Assembly: GCA_020355945.1 (NCBI GenBank)
Contig: CP070627.1
Coordinates: forward strand, 274,359 to 291,849
From: Candidatus Aminicenantota bacterium
GTDB lineage: Bacteria > Acidobacteriota > Aminicenantia > UBA2199
Direction: 5' to 3'
Length of the DNA: 17,491 nucleotides
Shown: piece after piece, positions 1-7,449 of the stretch
Layout: every line of letters starts with the position of its first letter
Numbering within the stretch: the first letter of the stretch is position 1
The notes under the pieces: generated by a model
Told to the model about the DNA's origin: nothing
Database searches by the model: none
What the model saw: only the letters and a program-made list of their open reading frames with translations
Position numbers and translations under genes: made by a program

Positions 1-202
1 TGTCCATCGTATCGGGGAATATGATTACGTTTGTGCCGGTCACAATGACCCGTGGGTAAAAAGCGAGGTCATCCCCAGGGTAGGAAAAGCGTTTGCAGAC
101 ATATTTGCCGGGAAAGGCAAGTTTTCCCAGGATGATGGTTTGCGCCGGTATTACTTTGCTGGATTCGACATTCTCATTCGCACCGAAATGATAAAGAGGT
201 AA
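1..202 (+). CDS. MBL-fold metallo-hydrolase, C-terminal fragment
   Basis: An open frame enters from the left edge (frame beginning at base 2) and ends at TAA 200-202, giving 66 residues. It contains the motif CAGHNDPWV followed by a helix-like stretch (residues about 20-40) and ends FAGFDILIRTEMIKR. A GHN/GHxEP-type motif followed by an amphipathic helix and a short strand is typical of the C-terminal end of metallo-beta-lactamase-fold hydrolases, where the His is a late metal ligand. The N-terminal HxHxDH motif lies outside the window, so catalytic competence and substrate cannot be judged. The gene converges with the LamG gene and the two share the hairpin at 243-281. The family call rests on motif recognition only. 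Confidence 0.55.
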   Translation, partial: VHRIGEYDYVCAGHNDPWVKSEVIPRVGKAFADIFAGKGKFSQDDGLRRYYFAGFDILIRTEMIKR

Positions 203-242
203 TTTTAAGGGTCAACATTTTCCGCATTTTCCGTGCCATGCC

Positions 243-281
243 AAAAAAAAAGGGCATCCACAAGGGATGCCCCCATTTTTT
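243..281. terminator. bidirectional intrinsic terminator
   Basis: A perfect 8-bp stem (gggcatcc 252-259 pairs with ggatgccc 265-272) encloses a 5-nt loop. On the minus strand the stem is followed directly by nine U residues (A-tract 243-251), a strong terminator for the LamG gene ending at 313. On the plus strand it is followed by CCATTTTTT, a weaker terminator for the partial gene ending at 202. Confidence 0.85.
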
Positions 282-312
282 GAATCTTCCTTATTTTCGA
301 TTTTTTTATTGG

Positions 313-1047
313 CTATTGTGAAGAGGATCCAGATAACTGACCACGAAAGATCCACAATTCATCCAGGGTGCCTTCAAAATAGGCATGGTTCCAATCGCAG
401 TGACCTCCAATCAGTAGATCCGCTTTATTGCTAAGGCTCCCGCTTCGACTGGTAGGATTAAACGTATGCACACACAGCCCATCGACATATATCTTACCAC
501 CGACACGGTTATTCCTTTCCACATAAATGGCCACATAATGCCACTTACCATCATTAACAGCAGTACTATTCATGCCCCCCCAATAATTTAACCAATTAGT
601 GGAGCCGCCGGGGGATTGGCACAGATGCAGGAGTGGACGGCCTTTGTACAGCACCACATGATAACCGGGACGTGGATGAGATTCCCTTTTTTCGATAATG
701 GTATTATAGGTTTTAGTCGACCGCGTTTGCACCCAAAAGGTAATCGCAAAATCATCTGTGCCCAAATCCAACCAATCGCTATCGAGCACTGTGATATGCC
801 TTTTGCCATTAAATGACAATGCCTTCCCCACTATTCCACCTACAGGTACCAGACCGTTTTGGATCTTGCATGGTAAGGGCTGTAGGGATACACCGTCATA
901 GACATAGACATTTGTCTTACCCTGAACCTGGTTATAAAAACCCTCAAGCGGTGCATAAAGCACGTCTATGGCCAATGCCCCCGTTGTGAAAAGACAAAAC
1001 ATCCCAAACAACAAACTCAACACAAAAACTTTCTTTTTAACGTTCAT
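313..1047 (-). CDS. secreted LamG/concanavalin A-like domain protein
   Basis: The product has 244 residues. Residues 1-26 form a Sec signal peptide (KKK, then a hydrophobic core, ending GALA). The rest is essentially one LamG-type jelly roll, with the usual hallmarks in order: GKALSFNG (74-81), DFAITFWV (99-106), NDGKWHYVA (165-173), IYVDG (186-190) and FEGTLDELWIF (224-234). Such domains bind carbohydrate or protein ligands, or act as accessory modules in larger enzymes. No catalytic domain, sorting signal or membrane anchor is visible, so this is a stand-alone exported binding domain. The start is supported by AGGAGA at 1055-1060, 7 bases upstream. The gene appears to be monocistronic, with its own terminator and a long upstream region. 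The ligand is unknown. Confidence 0.85.
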   Translation of the reverse strand: MNVKKKVFVLSLLFGMFCLFTTGALAIDVLYAPLEGFYNQVQGKTNVYVYDGVSLQPLPCKIQNGLVPVGGIVGKALSFNGKRHITVLDSDWLDLGTDDFAITFWVQTRSTKTYNTIIEKRESHPRPGYHVVLYKGRPLLHLCQSPGGSTNWLNYWGGMNSTAVNDGKWHYVAIYVERNNRVGGKIYVDGLCVHTFNPTSRSGSLSNKADLLIGGHCDWNHAYFEGTLDELWIFRGQLSGSSSQ

Positions 1048-1142
1048 TTTTTTCTCTCCTTTTTTTTAATTTTTTATTTTGTAAACGTTTTTCAGGTAAA
1101 ACCTTTAAAAACCCCCAATTTTAAATTAACGATGTTTAACGT

Positions 1143-1169
1143 TTAAGGTGAAGCTCTTAAATAAATCAT
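1143..1169 (-). CDS. possible 8-codon leader ORF (MIYLRASP)
   Basis: On the minus strand an excellent AGGAGGG (1174-1180) sits 4 bases before an ATG at 1167-1169. It opens only eight codons before TAA at 1143-1145, some 95 bp upstream of the LamG start. The ribosome site is better than that of most full genes here. It could be a regulatory leader peptide, a decayed gene start or chance. There is no run of regulatory codons and no obvious attenuator hairpin. Confidence 0.25.
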   Translation of the reverse strand: MIYLRASP

Positions 1170-1242
1170 CTTACCCTCCTTTATATTCAATTTCTTCGAT
1201 CGTTTAACGTTTCCTCATCTTAATGTCACACGATCAAGTGGG

Positions 1243-1310
1243 ATAATAGCACAGTTAATTTGTTCATTAATATCACCAGTGTCTCAAAAATTATCGTGTG
1301 TGTCTCAAAA
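1243..1310 (-). promoter_or_regulatory. candidate LamG-gene promoter with upstream tandem operator
   Basis: Reading the minus strand, TATTAT (1243-1248) is a candidate -10 with only a poor -35. Upstream of it the decamer TTTTGAGACA occurs twice (1301-1310 and 1280-1289), exactly 21 bp apart and in the same orientation. From a start near 1236 these lie at about -44 to -74, where activators bind. A 21-bp direct repeat is the classical half-site spacing of AraC-family proteins. The repeat is directly visible; the promoter and regulator assignments are inference. Confidence 0.35.
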
Positions 1311-1353
1311 GATTGATTTGAGCGGGTGAGAACGTGACGCGGGGAGGAAAACC

Positions 1354-1534
1354 AGGAGGCTGTCTGAGAATACGAGATTTACAAATTTTCGATCGATTGT
1401 AGGGGTTTGATTTATCAAACCCGATCGTGGTCAATTCCACATCTATAAAGGGTTTGATGAATCAAACCCCTACATTAATTATGGATTTGAATCGTGACAG
1501 TTCGCGTTTGTTTTGAATTCTCGGACAGGCTCCT
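1354..1534. mobile_element. 181-bp terminal-inverted-repeat (MITE-like) element
   Basis: The ends 1354-1373 and 1515-1534 are inverted copies matching at 17 of 20 positions (core ctgtcYgagaat). No coding capacity is visible inside. The interior carries the REPIN-like doublet 1399-1473, so inverted repeats are nested. The element begins 11 bp beyond the stop codon of hybrid regulator 1. I see no convincing target-site duplication, so mobility is inferred from architecture only. Confidence 0.4.
1399..1473. repeat. REPIN-like inverted REP doublet, copy 1
   Basis: GTAG (1399-1402) is followed by a 9-bp-arm hairpin (1403-1422, gggtttgat-tt-atcaaaccc). A 27-nt linker leads to a second hairpin of the same sequence (1450-1469) followed by CTAC (1470-1473). 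The two 24-nt halves are reverse complements at 23 of 24 positions, so the unit can fold as two small hairpins or one long one. GTAG plus hairpin, arranged in inverted pairs, is the known layout of REP/REPIN elements mobilised by RAYT transposases. No RAYT gene is in the window. Confidence 0.6.
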
Positions 1535-1544
1535 ATATATTGGA

Positions 1545-4500
1545 TCAAGACCCGGCGTGCGCGGCCTGGTACGTGGAGGGCAATTGATGAAACTTCTCTT
1601 TAAAACATTTGGTAAAATGAGCAGAACTGGAAAACCCGACTTCAAACGCTACTTCCGTAATATTGCCAAAATTGGCTTTTAATAATTGAGCGGCCCGCTC
1701 CAGCCGATACGACTGGATAAATTGCCGGGGGGGTTCGCCGGTTAAGGCCTGTATCTTCCTGTACAACGTGGCCCGGCCCATGTAAAGCTTTTTACTCAAT
1801 TTTTCAGCGGTAAATTCCGGGTCTGATAAATTCTTTTCGATAAGCTCCTGGAATTCTTTGAGAAACTTTTCATCCAGGGATGAGACAGGAATTTCAGCCG
1901 GCAAGAGCTGTTTTTGCCGTTGGATTTTCAACTGCAGTTGCCGGCGCAGGTCAACCAGGTTTTTGATGCGGAGACATAATAGTTTCGTGTTAAAGGGTTT
2001 GGTGATATAGTCATCCGCCCCGGTCTCCAGGCCCCGGGCCATACTTTCTTCCGATGCTTTTGCCGTTAAGAGTATAATGGGGATATGACTGGTTTCAATA
2101 TCCTTTTTTAAGGTTTTACATAACTCATACCCATCCACTTCAGGCATCATAATATCGCTGATGATGAGGTCGGGTATGATGTCTTTTGCCAGTTGAATAC
2201 CTTCCCGACCATCGGCTGCTTCCGCCACTTTATAGAGGGGTTCAAGGGCTCCCTTGATGTACTCCCTGACTTCGACATTATCTTCCACTATAAGGATGAT
2301 CGACCTCTCCGCAGCATCTGTTTCACCGGGTTCATTATTTTCAACGGATTCTATTTCATCTTCTCTGGTGGTGTCTATTTCGGACTCAAGGGTTTCTTTA
2401 TCCTCCGGTGTGTAAAGGTTGGTAATTTCTTTGGGTTTCTTTTGTTTAAAAGGGGTTTGGGAAGATTCAACGATTTCTTCGGGCTTAAGATGCCCGGTTC
2501 CCATTGGCAGCCGGATAATAAATTCGGTTCCTTTTCCTTCTGTGCTGTGTACATCGATGTTTCCATGATGAAGGTCCAGCAGCTCTTTTGCTAATGCCAG
2601 CCCGATGCCGGTTCCTTTTGGTTCATGTCCCTTTGCCGCGGAAGTAAAACCCGGGCTTTCAGCCTGGTAAAAGCGGTCGAAAACATGGGACAATTGTTCC
2701 CGGGGAATTCCAATTCCGGTATCGCGTACCAAAATCTCTAAAACACCCGGATCAACATTCTCTTCTTTTGCCCGGATTACCCCGGCGCTGACGGTTACCG
2801 TTCCCCCGGGCGGGGTAAACTTCACGGCATTGGCAAGAAGATTATAAATAACCGCTTCCATTTTTTCCATATCAAAATAGAGGGTAATATTCTCTTCCAC
2901 GGCATTAAATTTAAGCTGCAGCCGGCGTTCAATTGCCAGGGGGCTAAAGGCGGCTAATGTGCCTTTTAAAAAGGGGATGATATTTTGACGGCTGGCTTGT
3001 AATTTCAACTTTCCACTGTCAATTTTAGAGAGGTCCAGTAACTGGTTGATTAACGTGAGTAATCGCCCTGAATTCCTCAGCATCATTTTTAACTGTTTTT
3101 TTTGTTGGGGGTCGCGGCCCTGGGAAATCATTTGTTCCAATGGTCCCATTATCAATGTCAGGGGGGTACGGAATTCATGGGAAATGTTGGCAAAGAAGCG
3201 TGACTTTACCCTGTCCATCTCTTTTAGTTTTCCCGAATGCTCGATCAATTGGCGATTTTTTGCTTCAATCAGTTCTTTGGAATGTTGGAGTTTATGATGG
3301 GCATTTTCCAATTCAACGGTTCGCTCTTTCAGGTCATTGGTGCGCAGTTCCACCAGGGCGCCCAATTCCTTTTCCCTGGCTTTCATTTGCCTGATCCTGA
3401 AACGGTGGAGTGAAAAGCCCAGCAGTAAAAGTAACAAGATAACCAAAAGGTAAAACCAGGCGGTCTGGAAAAAATAGGGCTGCAAATAAAAAGAGAGAGA
3501 AGCGCCTTTATTGTGCCAAATCCCATCCGGGCTGCAAGCGACAGCTCGAAATGTATAATGCCCGGGTGATAGACCGGTATAGGTCGTACTGCGGGCGGTT
3601 CCCATTTCCAACCAATCATCGTCATATCCTTCCAACTTTAATTTAAATTTTATTTTTCGGGGATTGATAAAGCTCACGGCGGTATAGTAAAATTCCAACC
3701 TTTTTTTCCCGGGGGCCAGTTCCATGGGTTTGTTGTCTATTTCTTTTTCATTAATATGAAATGATTCACCATCCACGATGACTTTATCGATAATAATAGG
3801 CGGGGGCGGGTAGTGGGCTTTGACATGACGGGGATCGATGGCGACCACTCCCACGCTGGTAGGAAACCAGAACATACCGTCCCGGGTTTTACACCCCATA
3901 CCGGTGCACCACCGGGATTTCATGCCATCCATCTCATTGTAAGTATTGGTTTTGATTTGCTGGATTTTGCCCCGAGAAAAATCTTCCAGGTCTGTTTTCC
4001 TGACCCGCTCGATGCCATTTCGCCCCCCGAGCCAAAGATATCCCTTTTCATCTTCCAATAGCGAATATACATAATTTTCCATGAGACCGCACCGGGTGTT
4101 AAAAAGGAAGGCTTCATTATCCTGCCACCGGATAAGGCCGCTGTCGGTTCCAAACCAGATGGTTCCTTCGGGATCCTCATAAATGCATCGTATAAAATCA
4201 TTCTCGGTCCCGTTCCCGGGGCTAAAAATATGGATGGTTCCATCTTTAAAAATGTTGAGGCCGGCATTCGTGCCGATCCAGAGATTCCCTTTGCCGTCTT
4301 CATAAAGAACTTCGATAAAGTTGCTTGAAAGTCCGTGTTTTTCGGTAAATACAGTAAATGTCCCGTTATTGTTGTTGAAGCGGTTCAGTCCATTTTCAGT
4401 GGCGATCCAGGTATTGTTTTGCCTGTCTCCGGCGATACACTTTATCCTGTTATCCGATAAGCCGTTTTTTTTTGTCAGTGTAGTCAGGTTTCCGTTTTTA

Positions 4501-5732
4501 AATTTGTGCAGACCTGCCCCGGTTCCGATCCAGAGATACCGGGCCGGGTCTTCAAACATGCATAATACATAGTTTTTTGCCAGTCCTTGCCTGGTGGTCA
4601 GTGGGGTGGTCAATTTCCCGTCTTTCAACCGGTTTAATCCCTCTTTTGTGGCGATCCAGAGGTATCCGGCCCGGTCTTCATAGATAAACTCGATGTAATC
4701 ATGTGCCAATCCTTCCCTGGTGGTGATAGTGGTAAATTTGCCGTCTCTTAATTGGTGCAAGCCCCCGTCAAGAGTGCCCACCCATAGGCTGCCTTCCCTG
4801 TCTTCGTACAGCGAATAGACATAACCGCAGTCCAGGCCGTTATCGACAGTCAGGCTACTAAATTCCCTATTTTTCATCCGGATCAGTCCGCCCCCGTCCG
4901 TTCCGATCCATAGATTCTTCATTTTATCTTCATACAAGCAGTTGATGGTGGGGTGGGTTATTCCTGCTTCGATTTCATAAGCGGTGAATTTCCCGTTTTT
5001 TGTCCGGGAAAGACCGTGACCGAATGCTCCCAACCAAAGCTCTTTTGTATCTTCTTTATAAAGACCCGTTGTTACAAAGTAGGGTAAAATCTCCGGTGGG
5101 GTGTAATTTTGAAAGGTTCCCGGTCCCGTTAATTTGACAATCCCAGCGGCGGTGGTTACCCACAGGTTTCCTTTTCCGTCTTTATGGATAGATTTCACCT
5201 GGTTATGCGGTAGACCTTGTTTTGTCGTATAAGTGATGAATTTATTGCGGTTTAAACAGGTAAGTCCGCAGAAACTTCCGATCCACAGGTTACCCCACCG
5301 GTCCTCATTTATGGCGCTTATCATGTACAGGGATTTATAAACTGTTATTGGATAAGTTGTAAATTGTCCGCCTTTATAGTGGGTGAGTCCGCCGGCAGCG
5401 GTGCCGATCCACAGTATACCGTGCCGGTCCTGGTAAAGGGCACGGATATCATTGCACTTTAATTGTTGGATTTTTTTCTTGTTGTATATTTCGAAATCGA
5501 TGCCGTCAAAACGAACCAGTCCATCCTGTGTCCCGATCCAGAGATACCCCTCCCGGGTTTGCCGGACAGCATATACGGAATTACAGGGCAGTCCCCCATC
5601 CATGTTCCAGATGTGAATGTTGTATTGGGTGATTTTTTTATCAGGGTCCAATGCCGTGACAGGCAAGACCGATAAAAAAATAAAAAGAAAAACAAGTACA
5701 CTAAGAATTTCCCGGGGTCTATTTGCGGTCAT
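1545..5732 (-). CDS. hybrid two-component system regulator 1 (sensor kinase, receiver, AraC HTH)
   Basis: One-polypeptide signal transducer of 1395 residues. In order: signal peptide (1-28); fourteen propeller repeats of about 42 residues marked by W-[IVLF]-G-type motifs (W65, 108, 150, 191, 233, 275, 317, 359, 401, 442, 485, 526, 567, 622), fitting two seven-bladed Reg_prop propellers; Y_Y_Y domain (about 690-752); membrane helix (756-777); coiled coil (785-840); HisKA with H852 in SHEFRTP; HATPase with N968, DTGIGIP (1004-1010) and GTGIGLA; acidic linker (about 1085-1143); receiver with E1150/D1151, phospho-acceptor D1193, T1223 and K1245; AraC HTH (about 1290-1390). All phosphorelay residues are present. 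In this family a periplasmic ligand triggers autophosphorylation, transfer to the receiver and DNA binding. The start is the only one that keeps the signal peptide. It lacks a Shine-Dalgarno but fits a near-leaderless transcript. The ligand is unknown. Confidence 0.95.
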   Translation of the reverse strand: MTANRPREILSVLVFLFIFLSVLPVTALDPDKKITQYNIHIWNMDGGLPCNSVYAVRQTREGYLWIGTQDGLVRFDGIDFEIYNKKKIQQLKCNDIRALYQDRHGILWIGTAAGGLTHYKGGQFTTYPITVYKSLYMISAINEDRWGNLWIGSFCGLTCLNRNKFITYTTKQGLPHNQVKSIHKDGKGNLWVTTAAGIVKLTGPGTFQNYTPPEILPYFVTTGLYKEDTKELWLGAFGHGLSRTKNGKFTAYEIEAGITHPTINCLYEDKMKNLWIGTDGGGLIRMKNREFSSLTVDNGLDCGYVYSLYEDREGSLWVGTLDGGLHQLRDGKFTTITTREGLAHDYIEFIYEDRAGYLWIATKEGLNRLKDGKLTTPLTTRQGLAKNYVLCMFEDPARYLWIGTGAGLHKFKNGNLTTLTKKNGLSDNRIKCIAGDRQNNTWIATENGLNRFNNNNGTFTVFTEKHGLSSNFIEVLYEDGKGNLWIGTNAGLNIFKDGTIHIFSPGNGTENDFIRCIYEDPEGTIWFGTDSGLIRWQDNEAFLFNTRCGLMENYVYSLLEDEKGYLWLGGRNGIERVRKTDLEDFSRGKIQQIKTNTYNEMDGMKSRWCTGMGCKTRDGMFWFPTSVGVVAIDPRHVKAHYPPPPIIIDKVIVDGESFHINEKEIDNKPMELAPGKKRLEFYYTAVSFINPRKIKFKLKLEGYDDDWLEMGTARSTTYTGLSPGHYTFRAVACSPDGIWHNKGASLSFYLQPYFFQTAWFYLLVILLLLLLGFSLHRFRIRQMKAREKELGALVELRTNDLKERTVELENAHHKLQHSKELIEAKNRQLIEHSGKLKEMDRVKSRFFANISHEFRTPLTLIMGPLEQMISQGRDPQQKKQLKMMLRNSGRLLTLINQLLDLSKIDSGKLKLQASRQNIIPFLKGTLAAFSPLAIERRLQLKFNAVEENITLYFDMEKMEAVIYNLLANAVKFTPPGGTVTVSAGVIRAKEENVDPGVLEILVRDTGIGIPREQLSHVFDRFYQAESPGFTSAAKGHEPKGTGIGLALAKELLDLHHGNIDVHSTEGKGTEFIIRLPMGTGHLKPEEIVESSQTPFKQKKPKEITNLYTPEDKETLESEIDTTREDEIESVENNEPGETDAAERSIILIVEDNVEVREYIKGALEPLYKVAEAADGREGIQLAKDIIPDLIISDIMMPEVDGYELCKTLKKDIETSHIPIILLTAKASEESMARGLETGADDYITKPFNTKLLCLRIKNLVDLRRQLQLKIQRQKQLLPAEIPVSSLDEKFLKEFQELIEKNLSDPEFTAEKLSKKLYMGRATLYRKIQALTGEPPRQFIQSYRLERAAQLLKANFGNITEVAFEVGFSSSAHFTKCFKEKFHQLPSTYQAAHAGS

Positions 5733-5733
5733 T

Positions 5734-5769
5734 TCAATAAATATTACCGCATTAAGGAAAAAAAATCAA
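5734..5769 (-). promoter_or_regulatory. sigma-70-type promoter of hybrid regulator 1, near-leaderless
   Basis: On the minus strand TTGATT (5764-5769), a 17-bp spacer and TAATAT (5741-5746) form a plausible -35/-10 pair. The predicted start is about 5734, only 2 nt before the ATG at 5732. This agrees with the absence of any ribosome binding site before that ATG. Confidence 0.5.
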
Positions 5770-5770
5770 C

Positions 5771-5787
5771 TGGCGGTTCTTTTGCTT
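5771..5787 (+). promoter_or_regulatory. sigma-54-like -24/-12 element before the AAA-ATPase gene
   Basis: TGGCGGTTCTTTTGCT carries the invariant GG-N10-GC pair of sigma-54 promoters (GG 5772-5773, GC 5784-5785), with TGGC and TTGCT cores. It would start transcription near 5797 and give a 42-nt leader. An overlapping sigma-70 candidate (TTGCTT 5782-5787, 17 bp, TAAAAT 5805-5810) competes as explanation, so either or both may be used. Confidence 0.35.
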
Positions 5788-5810
5788 TTGTTTTGAAATT
5801 CTGGTAAAAT
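5782..5810 (+). promoter_or_regulatory. sigma-70-type promoter candidate before the AAA-ATPase gene
   Basis: TTGCTT (5782-5787), a 17-bp spacer and TAAAAT (5805-5810) predict a start near 5817. That leaves room for the AAGGAG ribosome site at 5827-5832. It is divergent from, and within 60 bp of, the regulator 1 promoter. Confidence 0.4.
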
Positions 5811-5838
5811 AGGTCCAACAGAAGAAAAGGAGTTGACC

Positions 5839-7449
5839 ATGAGACGATTTTTTTCCTATGGGCCTATTGACACGGAAGAACATTATTACGCGCCTCGAAA
5901 CCAATTGATTGAGAATGGCTATAATCAATTGCTGGGGGAAAATCCCCAAAAAGGAGGCCATTATATCACGGTGTGGGCTCCCCGGCAGTGCGGTAAAACC
6001 TGGGTGATGCTGGAAGTGGTGGAAAAAATCAAGAATAACCGGCGGTTTGAAGTGGGTATTATTTCTATGCAGAGTGCAAAAAAAGAACAAAATGAAAAAA
6101 AAGTCCTGGAAATTTTCATAAAAAAGCTTAACCAGGTTTTTGAAAAATCACTGCCCGATATTCAAAAAATCAGTGATATTCCTGATTTATTTACAAAGAA
6201 ATACTTCCAAAAACCCGTGATTTTGATCATGGATGAATTTGATGCGTTAATCGAGGAGTTTATCAACGACTTTGCCGGCATATTCAGGGATATATTTCTC
6301 AGCCGCGCCACTGAAAAAAATAAGAAAACCCATGAGAAAACTCATTTACTTCACGGCCTGGCATTGGTGGGGGTGCGCAGCGTTTTGGGTATCGAAAACC
6401 AAACCGGGTCCCCCTTTAATGTGCAGCGCAGTGTTCACATTCCCAACCTCAGCTTCGACGAAGTCAAGTACCTGTTCCAATGGTATGAAAAAGAAAGCGG
6501 GCAAAAGATCGAGCCGGAGGTGATCAAGAAACTTTTCGATGAAACCCGGGGCCAGCCCGGCCTGACCTGTTGGTTCGGCGAATTACTCAGCGAAGGATAC
6601 GAAGGTTATGTCAATAATAAAAACCTGCCTATTTCCCCGGAACTCTTCGAGGAAGTGCTGGCCGCTGCCATCAATATCTTACCCAACAACAATATATTAA
6701 ATATCATCAGTAAAGCCAATGAACCGGCGCATAAACACCAGGTGCTGGACCTGTTTAAAACCGACCAAAAGGTTGAATTTACTTATGATGATAAATCTTT
6801 GAATTTTTTGTATATGAACGGGGTGATTGACCGGGAAAAAGAGAACCGCACCCATTATTATGTAAAATTTGCCTCACCATTTGTACAGAAACGGTTGTTT
6901 AATTATTTTTCCCGGGAGTTATTCCACTATATGGGCAAACTTTACGACGGTTTCGCCGACACTCCCGGGATAATCACCGAGACCGGCCTGGATATTCCTA
7001 AACTCCTCAGGCAGTATGAAGCCTATTTGAAAAAGAACCGGGAATGGTTGTTGAAGGATGCGCCGCGCCGCGCCGACTTGAGGATTTTCGAGGCGGTGTA
7101 TCATTTCAATTTGTTTTCATACTTAAAGCAGTTTTTAGGATCTGAGGGGGGGAGTGTTTTACCTGAATTTCCTACCGGTAATGGTAAAATCGATTTAATC
7201 GTCAACTATGCCGGTCAACAATATGGCCTCGAGGTAAAATCCTTTACCACGCGGGGCAATTATGGTCAGGCCCTGGAGCGGGCCGCGCAGTATGGCAAAC
7301 AAATGGGAATGAGTGAGATTTTCCTGGTATTTTTTGTCGATGTCATCGATGAAGAAAACCGGGGCAGATATGAGAAGGCATATCGGGATGAGGCCATAGG
7401 CGTCAACGTGATCCCTATTTTCATAGAAACAGGAGAACCGGGAAAATAA
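5839..7449 (+). CDS. AAA-like ATPase with C-terminal PD-(D/E)XK nuclease-fold domain
   Basis: The product has 536 residues from the ATG at 5839, preferred over the upstream TTG at 5833 because AAGGAG (5827-5832) is 6 bases from the ATG. The N-terminal P-loop ATPase has Walker A APRQCGKT (47-54, the usual first Gly replaced by Ala), Walker B VILIMDE (127-133), a sensor-like strand LALVGVRS (174-181) and a winged-helix-like segment (about 280-350). The C-terminus has the PD-(D/E)XK signature: helix Glu E419, D452 in GKIDLIV, and E465-V-K467. This resembles the widespread 'AAA-like ATPase plus PDDEXK' proteins (AAA-ATPase_like/PDDEXK_9 type) of uncertain function, possibly linked to mobile or defence DNA. 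No signal peptide is visible, so it should be cytoplasmic. It is a single gene, divergent from regulator 1, with no partner in the same direction. Confidence 0.85.
   Translation: MRRFFSYGPIDTEEHYYAPRNQLIENGYNQLLGENPQKGGHYITVWAPRQCGKTWVMLEVVEKIKNNRRFEVGIISMQSAKKEQNEKKVLEIFIKKLNQVFEKSLPDIQKISDIPDLFTKKYFQKPVILIMDEFDALIEEFINDFAGIFRDIFLSRATEKNKKTHEKTHLLHGLALVGVRSVLGIENQTGSPFNVQRSVHIPNLSFDEVKYLFQWYEKESGQKIEPEVIKKLFDETRGQPGLTCWFGELLSEGYEGYVNNKNLPISPELFEEVLAAAINILPNNNILNIISKANEPAHKHQVLDLFKTDQKVEFTYDDKSLNFLYMNGVIDREKENRTHYYVKFASPFVQKRLFNYFSRELFHYMGKLYDGFADTPGIITETGLDIPKLLRQYEAYLKKNREWLLKDAPRRADLRIFEAVYHFNLFSYLKQFLGSEGGSVLPEFPTGNGKIDLIVNYAGQQYGLEVKSFTTRGNYGQALERAAQYGKQMGMSEIFLVFFVDVIDEENRGRYEKAYRDEAIGVNVIPIFIETGEPGK

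Larger units (their letters stand above)
1048..1544. other. 497-bp intergenic region between LamG gene and hybrid regulator 1
   Basis: There is no conventional gene here. The left half (about 1048-1310) is the A+T-rich upstream region of the LamG gene. It contains a possible leader ORF, two copies of gtttaacgttt (1134-1144 and 1202-1212) and a direct repeat at 1280-1310. The right half (1354-1534) is a terminal-inverted-repeat element containing a REPIN-like doublet, immediately beyond the stop codon of the regulator gene. Confidence 0.8.

Noticed and set aside
1399..1473. CRISPR-like repeat
   Set aside because: There are only two palindromic units in inverted orientation, with no array of regular spacers and no cas genes.
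5833..5838. TTG start for the AAA-ATPase gene
   Set aside because: The TTG directly abuts the AAGGAG motif, whereas the ATG at 5839 has correct 6-base spacing.
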